Assembly (NCBI GenBank): GCA_021464415.1
Contig: CM038469.1
Span: forward strand, 4,194,501 to 4,258,500
Direction: 5' to 3'
Source of the DNA: Lonicera japonica
Lineage: Eukaryota > Streptophyta > Magnoliopsida > Dipsacales > Caprifoliaceae
Length of the DNA: 64,000 nt
This document shows positions 1 through 10,592 of the stretch, piece by piece. The notes under the pieces were generated by a model. That model was not told the DNA's origin, ran no database searches, and saw only the letters and a program-made list of their open reading frames with translations. Position numbers and translations under genes: made by a program. Position 1 is the first letter of the stretch; each line of letters starts with the position of its first letter.

Positions 1-18
1 CTTCACCATTTTCAATGA

Positions 19-1737
19 AGAGTAAACTAACCTAATAGCTTTTGAACTATTGGCTTAGTATCATTTTGACCCATAAACTAAAAAACGCTCCACTTTAGCC
101 CTTCCATCCAAATTTTATGTTAAGTTGGATAGAAATGCAGTGCATTTTTGTCATTTTAGTTATTATTTTTTGAAAAAAAAATTTAATTTGAATTTTGATT
201 AAATTTTTTTTAAGAAAACAAAAAAAAAGGAAGAGAGAGAGAGAGAAAGATAAACCCTAAATTTCCCTCTCTTTAAACCCTCTACACCTGTACACCACCA
301 TTCACCATCTACAACTCCGGCCACCATCTCTACCTACGGCTAGAGGTGTTTTCGGTTTCGATCAGGGTAGAAACTAAGGTACCCCAAACCCAAACAAAAT
401 GTAAAAATTCGGTTTGGGTTTGGTTCGGTTAGTTTCTAAATCTTCGAAACCCAAACTCGAACCAAACTTTTTGGTTCGGTTTTATTCAGTTTTGATATAT
501 GTTTTTTTTTCTTCCCTTTTTTCTAAATCAATTTAATATAACAATGCAATACTAATAGTAATGTAAGACTGGTTCATATTCAAATTAAAGTCATAGTTTT
601 TTATAAATAAGGAGCAAACTTCTAGATACCATTTTTTTATTTAGTTACTATTTTATTTGTACAATTACAAAAATAAAACACATTAAATAAAATGATGAAT
701 TATCTTGCCATCATGTATGTGATAAAAAAATCTTAGCATTATGTAGTTAATTTAATAATAAGAGCACACTTTAATGATTTTTTTAAGATTATCACAATAT
801 GCAATTAATAAGGAACATATTCTTATAAAAGGGCATCTTTTTTGTATTATAGTATAATTAACTTGTGCCATTACAGTATATATTAACATTTTTTTATTAT
901 ACATAATAAGGTCCAGTTCGGTTTAGTTCGATTTTGGACTATGTTGCCCAAACTTGAACCAATTTTTTCGGTTTTGGTTTGGTTTTCTCGTTTTTTTTTT
1001 GTTTTTTGTTCTTTTTTGTTCTTTTTTTGTTCCGGGTTTTACGGATCGATTTGATCGATTGTTGGATTGGCCTTAACACCCTTGCCTACAGCCAACACCT
1101 CTGCCACCGTATCCTTCTCTCTAAACGCTCATTTTTTTTTCATACACAAACATACATACATCTATATAGATACATAACATCTCCTTCTCTCTCTAAACCC
1201 TCATATTTTCTCTTTTATACACATACATACACCTATATATATATATGTTATATACATACATAACATCTTATTCTCTTTCTAAACTCTCCAAAATATAATC
1301 AAATAGCAAGATCCATGGGGTTATAATTTGCGGTTTCAATTTGAGGTGTAAAATAGTGTTTAATGGTATGGTGAAACAAATAAAGAATGATGGTGGTGGT
1401 AATGGAGGCATATGGGTGGTGGTGGAGTTATAAGAATAATGGTGATGGATTCAAAAAAACCAAACTTTATTATTCGAAAAAGCTTTAAACTAGTGTAAAA
1501 AAATGCACCAAACCGGTTTTCTCTTGAACCAACTTAAAAAAAATATCTAACTAAAACATCTTCAATTAAAATGACAAAAGTGCCCACACATTTCCGTCCA
1601 ACTTAACAAAAAATTTAGATGGGAGGGGTAAAGTCACACTTGCTAATAATTTAAGGGCAAAAGTGGAACATTTTTTAGTTTAAAGGGCAAAATGACACTA
1701 TGCCAATAGTTTAAAGGCTATTAGGGTAGTTTACTCT
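19..1737. mobile_element. DNA transposon with long terminal inverted repeats (non-autonomous)
   Basis: The first ~180 bases (19-~195) and the last ~180 bases (~1,560-1,737) are imperfect inverted copies of each other; both ends begin AGAGTAAACTA read inwards. The direct repeat tcaatga flanks the element (12-18 and 1738-1744). No transposase can be read inside, so it is non-autonomous. Long inverted ends suggest a Mutator-like element, but Mutator target duplications are usually 9-11 bp, so the superfamily is unsettled. The interior holds a probable nested hAT and a tandem region rich in cataca/tctctaaaccctc motifs at ~1,100-1,290. Confidence 0.75.
341..1084. mobile_element. Probable nested non-autonomous hAT element
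   Basis: It starts TAGAGGTGTT and ends AACACCCTTG, an imperfect terminal inverted repeat of hAT type. The flanks are cctacggc (333-340) and cctacagc (1085-1092), an 8-bp duplication with one mismatch, as hAT elements make. Sub-terminal regions carry repeated ggttcggtt/aaccaaac motifs like those of the two other hAT elements in this window. There is no coding sequence. Confidence 0.5.
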
Positions 1738-1756
1738 TCAATGAATTTAATATTTT

Positions 1757-2170
1757 TGTAGACACCCCAATTCTTAACCCCTGCAATAATGTTAAAAACC
1801 CTTGGGAAATAATTTTTGGAGTCTGAAACTCGCCCATACACTAAAACTACCCCCGAAAGTTTCTTGGACCAACAAACCTATTTTTAATAGGGTTTATTGC
1901 ACGACAAACCCTTATTTATCGAGCAACAAGTTCCCCTGACACAGACCATCCATTTTCTGACACATTAGTCTGTCAGGAACATCACTTCAGCCGTTTATCG
2001 CATGACATATGTCCGTATGTAGCGCGATACTTCCATCTTGTTGAGGAATATAGCGCGAAAATCCTTCCCCAACACAACAAATAGGCCTGCACCCCTAAGG
2101 GTTTGGGGATAGAGTTTTTTCCCTAAAAATTCTATTAATCCATATTTTTTTTTGACTTTTAAGTGATTTC
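1757..2170 (+). repeat. 5' part of an LTR, TGTAGACACC family (Tat-like gypsy)
   Basis: It begins tgtagacaccccaatt, the same start as the LTR at 54,592. It shares further blocks with that LTR: the stretch around 'ctgacacattagtctgt', 'cttcagccgttt' and degenerate copies of the GTCGCACGAC palindrome. It is cut off where the gypsy pol fragment begins near 2,180, so only part of the LTR remains. Confidence 0.6.
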
Positions 2171-2179
2171 AAATTCCCT

Positions 2180-2993
2180 TTAAAGGGCTTTAGGGACTTA
2201 GTTAAACTTTAGTACGACATTCCACCCACAGACCGATGGGTAATCCGAGCGGGTTATCCAAATACTTGAGGATATGTTAAGAGCATGTGTCATCGACTTC
2301 CAAAGAAATTGGATAGAGCATTTGCCTTTAGTCGAGTTCGTTTATAACAATAGCTTCCAGGCTAGTATAGGCATGACGCCTTACGAAGCCCTGTATGGTC
2401 ACTTGTGTAGATCCCCAGTTTGATGGTATGAAGTAGGGAAAATAACCTTGTTGGATTCGGAGTTAGTAGAACAAACCACTGAAAATATCAAAGTCGTTAG
2501 ACACCATCTTCTTAATGCCCAAAGTCGGTAGAAGAGTTATGCCGACCGAAGTCGTCTTCCGTTAAAATTTGAAGTTGGTGATCACATATTTTTGAAAACC
2601 AAACCTCGTTTCGATATTACACGGTTTGGTAGTAAAGAAAAGCTATCTCCTCGATATATTGGGCCATTCGAAATTCTCAAACGTATCAAGAATGTTTCAT
2701 ATCACCTAGATTTTCCACCACAGTTAGCTAATGTTCACAATGTATTCCATGTATCAATGTTACGTCGTTATGTTCATGATCCTTCCTATATTGTTCAATA
2801 GAAAAACCTTGAGGTGTTAGATGATGGGACTTATGAAACCCGCATTATACAGATCTTGGATCGTCATGATCTAGTGCTTCGGCATAAGGTTATTCCTTTA
2901 GTGATGGTTTTATGGCTACATCACGGAGCCGAGGAGGCAACGTGGGACTTAGAGACTGAAATTCATAGTAAATATCTTGAGTTGTTTACGTAA
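2180..2993 (+). pseudogene. Ty3-gypsy pol fragment: integrase C-terminus and chromodomain-like tail
   Basis: The translation gives the end of the integrase core (FHPQTDG), then the VVR/YADRSRLPLKFEVGD-like region and SPRYIGPFEIL typical of the integrase C-terminal domain. It then reads HNVFHVSMLRRY and an ATWDLETEI-type motif that ends chromodomain-bearing gypsy polyproteins (Tekay/Del-like). Three or more in-frame stops interrupt it (for instance directly after FHPQTDG, CAA to TAA). The 5' part of pol, gag and the 5' LTR are missing. A polypurine tract (gtgggagaga, 3031-3040) and a 3' LTR follow at once, so this is the 3' end of one element. Confidence 0.85.
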
Positions 2994-3041
2994 TGCGTAA
3001 TATTTAAATTTGAGGATGAAATTTTATTTAGTGGGAGAGAT

Positions 3042-5064
3042 TGTAACATCCTGTACTTATGTTAATATTAATTATGTCATTTGATTAGATATGGTGTGGT
3101 ATTTGTAATATTTGAAAATTACATGTCCATAATTTGTAGAAAAGCTCCGTCCGTAAATTGTAGATATTTGAATTACATTTCCAGGCATATAAAGATCGTC
3201 TTAATCAGAGTACCGTGCGAAAAGTTATGGCCAAAATAATTTAGGAAAAAGTTTACTTGCAGACCGGTATAGGTATTTTGGCTTACCAGTCCGGAGTTTA
3301 TATTTTGGGAAAAACTTTGACTGCGGACCGGTATGCAGTTTTTGCTATATCGGTTCGACGTATAAAAATTTGGGAAAACCTATGCTGCGGACCAGTACTC
3401 TGTTTTTGGCATACCGGTTTGCCATCTGGAACAGTCCACTGACTTAGTTCGTTTTAAGTGCGTTTTACCTCATTTTTCTCTCATATTTCAACCCAAACCT
3501 CCCAAAAGTTTCTAAAGGGTTCTAAAGAGAGAAAGAAAGGAATTCTTGAGTGTTTCTCACATATTTTTCACTCCCGGTCGAAGATTTATGCTCTAAATCA
3601 CTCAAGTCTTTCTCTATTTCACTATTGATCATCTTCTTCTTTGGGATTTCTTTGGGAGAGCTTGGATTCTCATCTTCCTTTCTTCTATACGGCTAATAAA
3701 CACGAGGTAGGGGTTCTCTGGCTTTTAAAACTTGATAATATGATCTTATTTTTCAAGAATCGTTATGTTTGGTTATTATTTGTTTGAAAACTTGAATATA
3801 TAAGAATTCATGTTGTTTTATACTTTACATGGTCATGAATGAAAGATTTGAGGCAAAATATACCATCTACACCCGATATAAATTGTTAATTGAACTATGT
3901 GAGATATCACTTTTTGTTTAAATGACATTTGTTGCTAGAATCGGTTGGTTGATGACTTGGTGTACCAAGAGATATGAAATGAGATTTCTTTGGGTGTACA
4001 TGGTATAAATTGCTTTATTTGTATGTTGGATAGCATGTTTTGTATACTAGACATATCACGTCAACCAATTGCTTGGAGACTTTTAGCATATGTGTATTAT
4101 TCTTATGACTCTACATAGAGGGCATATATCTTATATTGATGATGATGATGATGATGAAAGCTCATTATGATCATGATATGATCCTGAAATAGATACGGAT
4201 ATGAGTATATTGTGGCCCTTCTATTGTAAAAGGATGATGTATGGATTTATTCCTACCGGGATGAAAAATAAGTAGGGCCTGGTACCCTTGGGTTGAAAAT
4301 TCCTAAACCTCTAGAGGGCAGTAATGCGTCGGCTGTCTAGAGCTAGCAGTGTGTAGCCCGAAAATCTAGACAACGGTAAGGCACGGATGATTTTGTTGCT
4401 ATGATATTATTGGTGGACTTTTGGTCCGACTCGGTTAGGGTTTCATGATATTCTATAAGGCCATTGGACCATGTGATTATTATCGAATTCTATTCTCGGG
4501 CAGTCAGGCCTATGTTACATTCTAGTTCGGCATTGATATATTCTAACTACGTGGCTCTATGGTTGACACAAGGGAGGTAACCTGCATTTGCATATGCATG
4601 CATTGTTTAATGAACACATGGTTTTGAATTAACATGGGTTTTATACGTAATACTTTTGTTGTTACTTATCCCTACTGAGCGTATAGCTCACCCCGTTTCC
4701 TTAACTATTACTGGTACTCACGAGCCCCATGAGGACAAGGACGCGATAGGGTCATGGACAAGATAGAAGCTCTGATACAATTCATTTTTGAGATGAATAT
4801 ATATTTTTCTGGGAAGTCATGGCTAGCCCGAGGACTGTTTATATATTTTTGTTGTTCATATCGTTTGGCCTTGTATATCTATGATGCATATTTATCAGTT
4901 ATAGTATCATTTTTGTACCCCATGCTCGTCGTTGCTTGGTATACATGTGGTTGTTGATTTATATTTTTCTTGTACACCTGTCTTAGTTCTACTAAAATGG
5001 GTTAGTGACACTCCAGGTTTTAATTACGGGTGTTATCTTGTAAATTAAGGCGGGGGGTGTTACA
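3042..5064 (+). repeat. 3' LTR of the Ty3-gypsy element
   Basis: It starts TGTAACATCC right after the polypurine tract and ends ...GGTGTTACA, giving the TG...CA ends of an LTR and a length of about 2.0 kb. Near its 5' end it has imperfect repeats built round ACCGGTAT (3,263; 3,328; 3,413). The solo LTR at 31,787-33,728 has the same kind of ends and the same ACCGGT motif, so the two belong to related families. The right edge abuts the copia remnant directly. Confidence 0.75.
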
Positions 5065-7931
5065 GTAAGGTTGGTCGCATGTTCAAACTTGTTCATCCTC
5101 ACACACCACTAGATCTCACCATCTCCAATCCTTCTGCTACTCCTGCCTTTTCCACATCATCTCTGGAACTTTGGCATTCTCGGTTAGGTCTTGTGTCTGT
5201 CGATAGGCTTAGGTCTCTTATATCTGCTGGAAAATTAGGAACAATTATTTTTGAAAGTATTTCTTGTTTGCCTTGTTAACTTGGAAAACAATCTGCATTA
5301 TCTTTTAATAAAAGTGATTATATTTCATCTACACCTTTTGATCTTATACATTCTAACATTTGAGGACCATCTCTTCATAACACCATGAGGGGATCAAAAT
5401 ACTTTATTATTTTCTTAAATGATTACACTCAATTTACCTGGATATATCTCATGAAAACTCGTTCTAAACTACCATAGATTTATTATAACTTTGCTTAAAT
5501 GATCTAAACTTAATTTTCTTGCCCAATTAAAACATTTCGTGCTGATAATGCCATGGAATATAAAGAAACCAATTTTCTCAAGTTTTTGCGCCATCAAGGA
5601 ACAATTTTTCAATACTCATGTCTTGGTACATCTCAACAAAATGGTCGTGCTGAATGCAAACATTATCATATTTCAGACACTATTCGAACCATTTTTATTT
5701 CTAGTGGATGTCCAAAACATTTTTTTTTGGGGGGGGGGGGGGGGGCCCCCCAAGCAGCTCTTACTACTGTCTACACCATTAATAGTTATCCTATTCTTAC
5801 CTTCCAAAATCAATCTCCCTATGAAACGCTATATGGTAGTTTTCCCAACTATAATCTTCTGAAAGTTTTTAGATGTGTCTACTTTGTATTGCTCTAACCC
5901 CATGAACATTTGAAACTCAAACCTTGTTTTCGTCTCTGTTGTTTTTTAGGGTATGCATGGGATAGAACATGAAGATTACAGATGTTGGGATCCAATTTCA
6001 AAATGGCTCAGTGTGTCTCGTCAAGTTATATTTTGGGAACACAAAATGTTCTCATCAATTTTTAAATTCCATATCAATACCGATACCTTTCTTTCGTTCT
6101 TCACTAGCTCCACTGCTAATCTCTATCCCTCTATCCTACCTGTTCCATCTTCAACCGCTACAAAAACCCATGAGCTAACAACTGAAACTAATTCATCCAA
6201 TAAAACTTTCAACACAGAGGTTAGTCCCTCAAACATCACTACCCCATCAAGCGATCTGCAATCAACAACGGACTATCTTGATAATGTTGACTCGTCTAAC
6301 GATCCTACTACTCAACCACCACTTCCTCGCTAGTTTACTTGGGTAAGATAGCTACCTCACCATCTTTATGATTACCATTGTTATTCCACCATATTATCGT
6401 ACCACAAGCCATCTTCTCATAAAGAGGTTAGTTCTAATCCACTATGGAAGCAAGCTATGTATGAGGAACTTCATGCTTTAGAAAAAGCTCAAACTTGGGA
6501 CTTACTCATTCTTCCTCTAGGAAAGACATCAGTTGGTTGTAAATAGGTTTACAAAATCAAAACCAAATCAGATGGGTTCATTGATCGATACAAAGCCTAA
6601 CTTGTAGCAAAATGTTTTAATCAGGAATAAGACATTGATTATAAAGAAACTTTTTCTCCTGTTGCTCAATTAACCTAAGTTAGAAGTCTTATTGTTGTTG
6701 CAGCTGCCAGAAAATAGGATTTATTTCAGATGGATATGAAAAATGCATTTCTCAATGGCAATCTTTCTAAAGAAGTTTATAGGAAACCTCCTAAAGGGGC
6801 TCCACATTCCCCATCTTAGGTTTGCAAACTTTGTCGTGCTTTATACAGTCTTAAACAAGCCCCACGTGCTAGGTTTGAGAAGTCCAGTTCCACCATTCAC
6901 AAACTGGATTTTACCTCTAGCTTTTATGATTACAGTCTTTTTATCCGAGTAACACAGACCGGCATTAGGCTTCTCATTCTTAATATGGATGATATAGTCA
7001 TTACTAGGAATGATACTTCTGGAATTTGTGAACTTAAACACTCTCTCAGTCAGTATTTTAAGATGAAGGGTCTTGGTCGCCTAAACTACTTCTTGGGTCT
7101 TGAAGTTCTCACTGATTATGCTGGTTATTATCTCTCCCAGGTTAAATATGCTTCTGATATCCTCACCTGAGCCGGCCTTACCTATTCCAAAACTGCTCCT
7201 ACACCAATTATAATGAATTTTTGACTTACTCCACTTTATACTCCCATGAGTGATGCAACTCAGTATCGACAGATAATTGGTTGTTTGGTTTATCTCACTG
7301 TCACTCGTCCAGATATTTATCACACTGTTCACATTATTAGACAATTCATGTCTGCTCCACGATTTACTCATTATTCAGTAGTTCTTCGCATTCTTCGTTA
7401 CATCAAAGGGACTTTGTTCCACGGCCATCAATTTCCCTCCACATCCTCTCTAGAGCTGCGTGCCTACTCTGATTCTGACTGGGTAGGAGATCCTATTGAT
7501 AGGTGTTCAACCACTGGATACAGTATCTTCTTGGGAGACTCCCTTATATCCTGGCATAGCAAGAAACTGTCGTTGGTCTCTCGTTCCAGTACATAAACAA
7601 AATATCGTGCTATTGTTAACATTACTCAGGAACTCGTTTGGCTCCGCTTGTTACTTTCAGACATGAGAGTTCCTTAACATCTTCTAACAATCCTTGGCTG
7701 TGATAATCAAAGTGCTATTCAGATTGCTCACAATGATGTTTTTCATGAATGCAGAAAGCACATTGAGATTAATTGCCATTTTGTTCGTTAGTATGTCTCT
7801 CATAATACGGTTCGCCTCCTGTTTGTCATTTTTGGCTATCAACTTGTAGATCTATTTACCAAAATTCACTCGCCTAGCCGTTTTCAAAATCTTATTTCCA
7901 AACTTAAGATAGTTTCTCATTTACCACCTTA
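5065..7931 (+). pseudogene. Degenerate Ty1-copia pol (GAG-pre-integrase to RNase H)
   Basis: Fragments in shifting frames spell the copia order. A GAG-pre-integrase region (ELWHSRLG, near 5,165) comes first, then the integrase core (5,300-5,700, with QQNGRAE near 5,640) and the FWEH region near 6,030. Next come the start of reverse transcriptase (6,440-6,900), the LNMDDIV part at ~6,980 (a degenerate YVDD region), and RNase H with YLTVTRPDI and SWHSKK at 7,240-7,600. Many stops and frameshifts make it inactive. The gag and 5' LTR are absent; its left end abuts the gypsy LTR. A run of 17 G followed by 6 C breaks the integrase at 5,729. Confidence 0.85.
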
Positions 7932-7939
7932 AGTTTGCT

Positions 7940-8140
7940 AGAGCGTGGATATTAGCATATGTTGTGTATTAGCATATGTTAAGTATTTTCATATATTATG
8001 TATTTCCCATTTATTAGCTTTCCTTGTTTTGTACCTTTCTCAACCCTATATAAAGGGCTCTCGTTGTACACAATTCATTCATCAATATATAATATAATTC
8101 TTCTTCTCACTCTCTCTCTCTCTTTAATAGTAACTAAACT
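7940..8140 (+). repeat. Probable 3' LTR of the degenerate copia element
   Basis: The short block after the RNase H remnant has repeats of 'ttagcatatgtt'. It has a TATA-like 'ccctatataaaggg' near 8,045 and a ct-rich tail, as in short copia LTRs. The exact ends and target duplication cannot be fixed because the 5' LTR is missing. Confidence 0.45.
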
Positions 8141-9450
8141 AAAAGAAGGAAAATAAAGAACTAGGAGTTGATTCAATAAAGAAGCCTATATCTGCCGACC
8201 CTACTTCATTTCCTTATAATGCCTTGCTTACTATTTTTGAAGAATGCATCATTCCAAGGCGTAAAAGATAAGATTGCCAAAGCAATACATATGGACTACA
8301 CTATTTAACAAAGGCAACTACTTATATTAATGCCAGTAATTTTTTGTAATAACTTTTGATTGAGAGATCGCCTAATTTGAGGTGAAGAATATAACTTTTG
8401 TACTCTATACTTAACCATGTGAAATGCGGATTAAGTTTTGAAGATAAATAATAGGCTCTTAATTTAAGATCCGGCCATTTACTTTATAAATGGATTTTAG
8501 AATATATCTCGTGGGCTTATATTTGGATGTATTTTTGCAAAGAGTAGCCAAGTCTTTTCGGTCTAAGCCAAGCCTATAGGCAAAGAAATTTTTGTGGGCC
8601 TAAAAATTTGGGCCAACCTGTTATTATGACCTTTTGTTTCGAGATTGATATATATAAAATATAAAATGCGTGGCCCACTTTTTACATCACCAGGCCCATA
8701 AGTTATAAATGGTTCAAAATAACCAAAATTAGCAATAATATCAAAATGATGGGATATACTAACATGTAATAAATAAGTTGGGTTAGTGTAAAACCTAAGC
8801 CTATCCAAAAATAATAAGAATAAATATATGTAACTAGACATATGATTAACGTGTACGGTAGTTAAGAGGAAATGTTATATTCTCAAGGATTGAGGTTTGA
8901 TTTTCCTCACCACATTTTCGTCCCCATTGAACACGGATGGACTTCAAAGAAAAAAACAAAACTACTTAGTTGGTGTTATATTCATATGTTTGTTTCTTTA
9001 TTTATTTTAATGGTTTTCATTCATCTCATAATTTTAATATAGTATAAATCACTAAAAAAATTAAGATCTTTTTTTCTTAATTAATGTGTTTTGGTTATTT
9101 CATTCGCCCTAATTAACATTGGGCTATTTTCTTTTGTCAACCAAGGCAAAGTCACAAGCGAATCCATAATTAGACAATGGACTTAATTGAAGTGGATTGT
9201 GTCATATTAATTTTATTTTGTAATATATAATTTACATTGTAATTTTTTAATTTTGGTGGATTGGACTTGAGCATGATTTGTCGGACCCAGTTCCGCCCAT
9301 GGGTAAAGTTAAGCACAGTTATTAATGTTAATGTTAACATGCTGCACTATCAAGGTGAAAAATGAAGATAAATTCACGAGTAATCAATCATACAGAAGGA
9401 GAGGATAAATCATGAAATTTGATGGATCAAATCACAGAAAGTTCAAGAGC
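8141..9450. other. Unassigned AT-rich intergenic DNA
   Basis: No gene, clear repeat or transposon end was recognised. The last few bases before 9,450 are the 3' flank of DOX copy 1; homology with copy 2 begins at 9,453. Confidence 0.5.
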
Positions 9451-9553
9451 TTGCACAGACAACATCAAAGCTTACATATTTTAAGTAAAAGGCAAACACG
9501 TACGCACACATATAGAGATAAACATATATAAATGTTTGTGGTTCAGTAATTAA

Positions 9554-9782
9554 TTAAGGAAGACGAAGATATAAAGGAATTAGATTTGAGAAATGTTTTG
9601 GAGAGGAGTCGTCCCACACACTGAATGCACTTTTGGAGTTGATCCACGTCTTTGTAACATCAGGGTAATGGCGATCCAATACATCTTTCAGGCTTTCTGT
9701 CGAATTAACCCAACTCAGTCCTTTCTTTGTGTATGTCTCCTCATTGTAATCGCTTGTAAAGAATCTATCTGCTTCTAACCTC
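9554..9782 (-). CDS. DOX: DOX copy 1, exon 10 (3' terminal exon)
   Basis: The exon is open from RRLEADRFF to the TAA stop (plus tta, 9,554-9,556). It ends LIPLYLRLP, the conserved C-terminus of plant DOX. It differs from copy 2 at 12 of 229 positions by eye, without indels. Confidence 0.85.
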
Positions 9783-10349
9783 CTGCCATTTTAATTTCAA
9801 TCCAACATTTATAAATATTAAAAGTTAATTAAACAACAATAATTTCCAATAAATATTATTTTTCTTCATAAACATTTATCCATAAAAACTATTCAGATAT
9901 ATTTAACAGCGAGTGAGTGCGTTGCAGTGGTAGTGAATAATCTTTTTCCAAACTTTAATTACTTGTGAAAAAATATAATGTACTCCTTTCCTACCAAAGA
10001 TCATGTTAGGTGACATTTCAAGTGGTTAATTGCTAGAGCAAGTAGGAGGGTAAAACAAGTTTAACCGAATGTTGTCGCCCAGTGGTAAGAGTGATCGTCG
10101 TCTTCCTTCAATACTATAGCATGGATAATTTAAGTTATTATTTTTTGGATTCATATAATTTGCAACTTTAAGGGGTTTAGCCAGGGAATAACCCTTTCTC
10201 ATTTGATCCCATACGTCCAATATAAGTGATATAAAGTGTTCGGTAGTGCTAAACCTAGACATTGCTTGCACATACCCTTGCTTGCACAAGAGAAATTAAA
10301 GAAAACAGTTGACATATCACATATTTGATCAAACTTTAATTAGGTGTAC

Positions 10350-10592
10350 CTTGATGCCATTAAGAGAAATATAATAAAAGCAGTCTTGCTTATTACAAAA
10401 CCCTTGATCTTTTTCTCTGCCATGAGTCCCACTAACAAATCAAGCTCATCCACATCATCACCGTACACCTCTTCAAGTATATTGATAGCCTCCTTGTCAT
10501 CCGTCAGATCATCCCATTTGGAGATAGGAATCAATAAGAGAGACTACGAAAGTCATTGTATCGGGCAACTTTCCTCTCTCGATCTCGAAAAA
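10350..10592 (-). pseudogene. DOX: DOX copy 1, exon 9 with one-base deletion
   Basis: The exon encodes the FRDRERKVARYNDFR to LLMASR segment. Relative to copy 2 (244 nt) it is one base short, at about 10,543-10,544 (agactacg against ggacctacg). This shifts the frame after NDFRS and meets a TGA three codons later. After that point the other frame is open through MAEKKIKGF to the exon end, so the rest of the exon has stayed readable. Confidence 0.88.

Noticed and set aside
979..1263. 94-codon open frame
   Set aside because: Low-complexity translation (FFF, YTHTYTYIYI) of T-rich and cataca repeats inside a transposon.
5079..7596. Several separate short genes
   Set aside because: They are consecutive pieces of one copia polyprotein in shifting frames.
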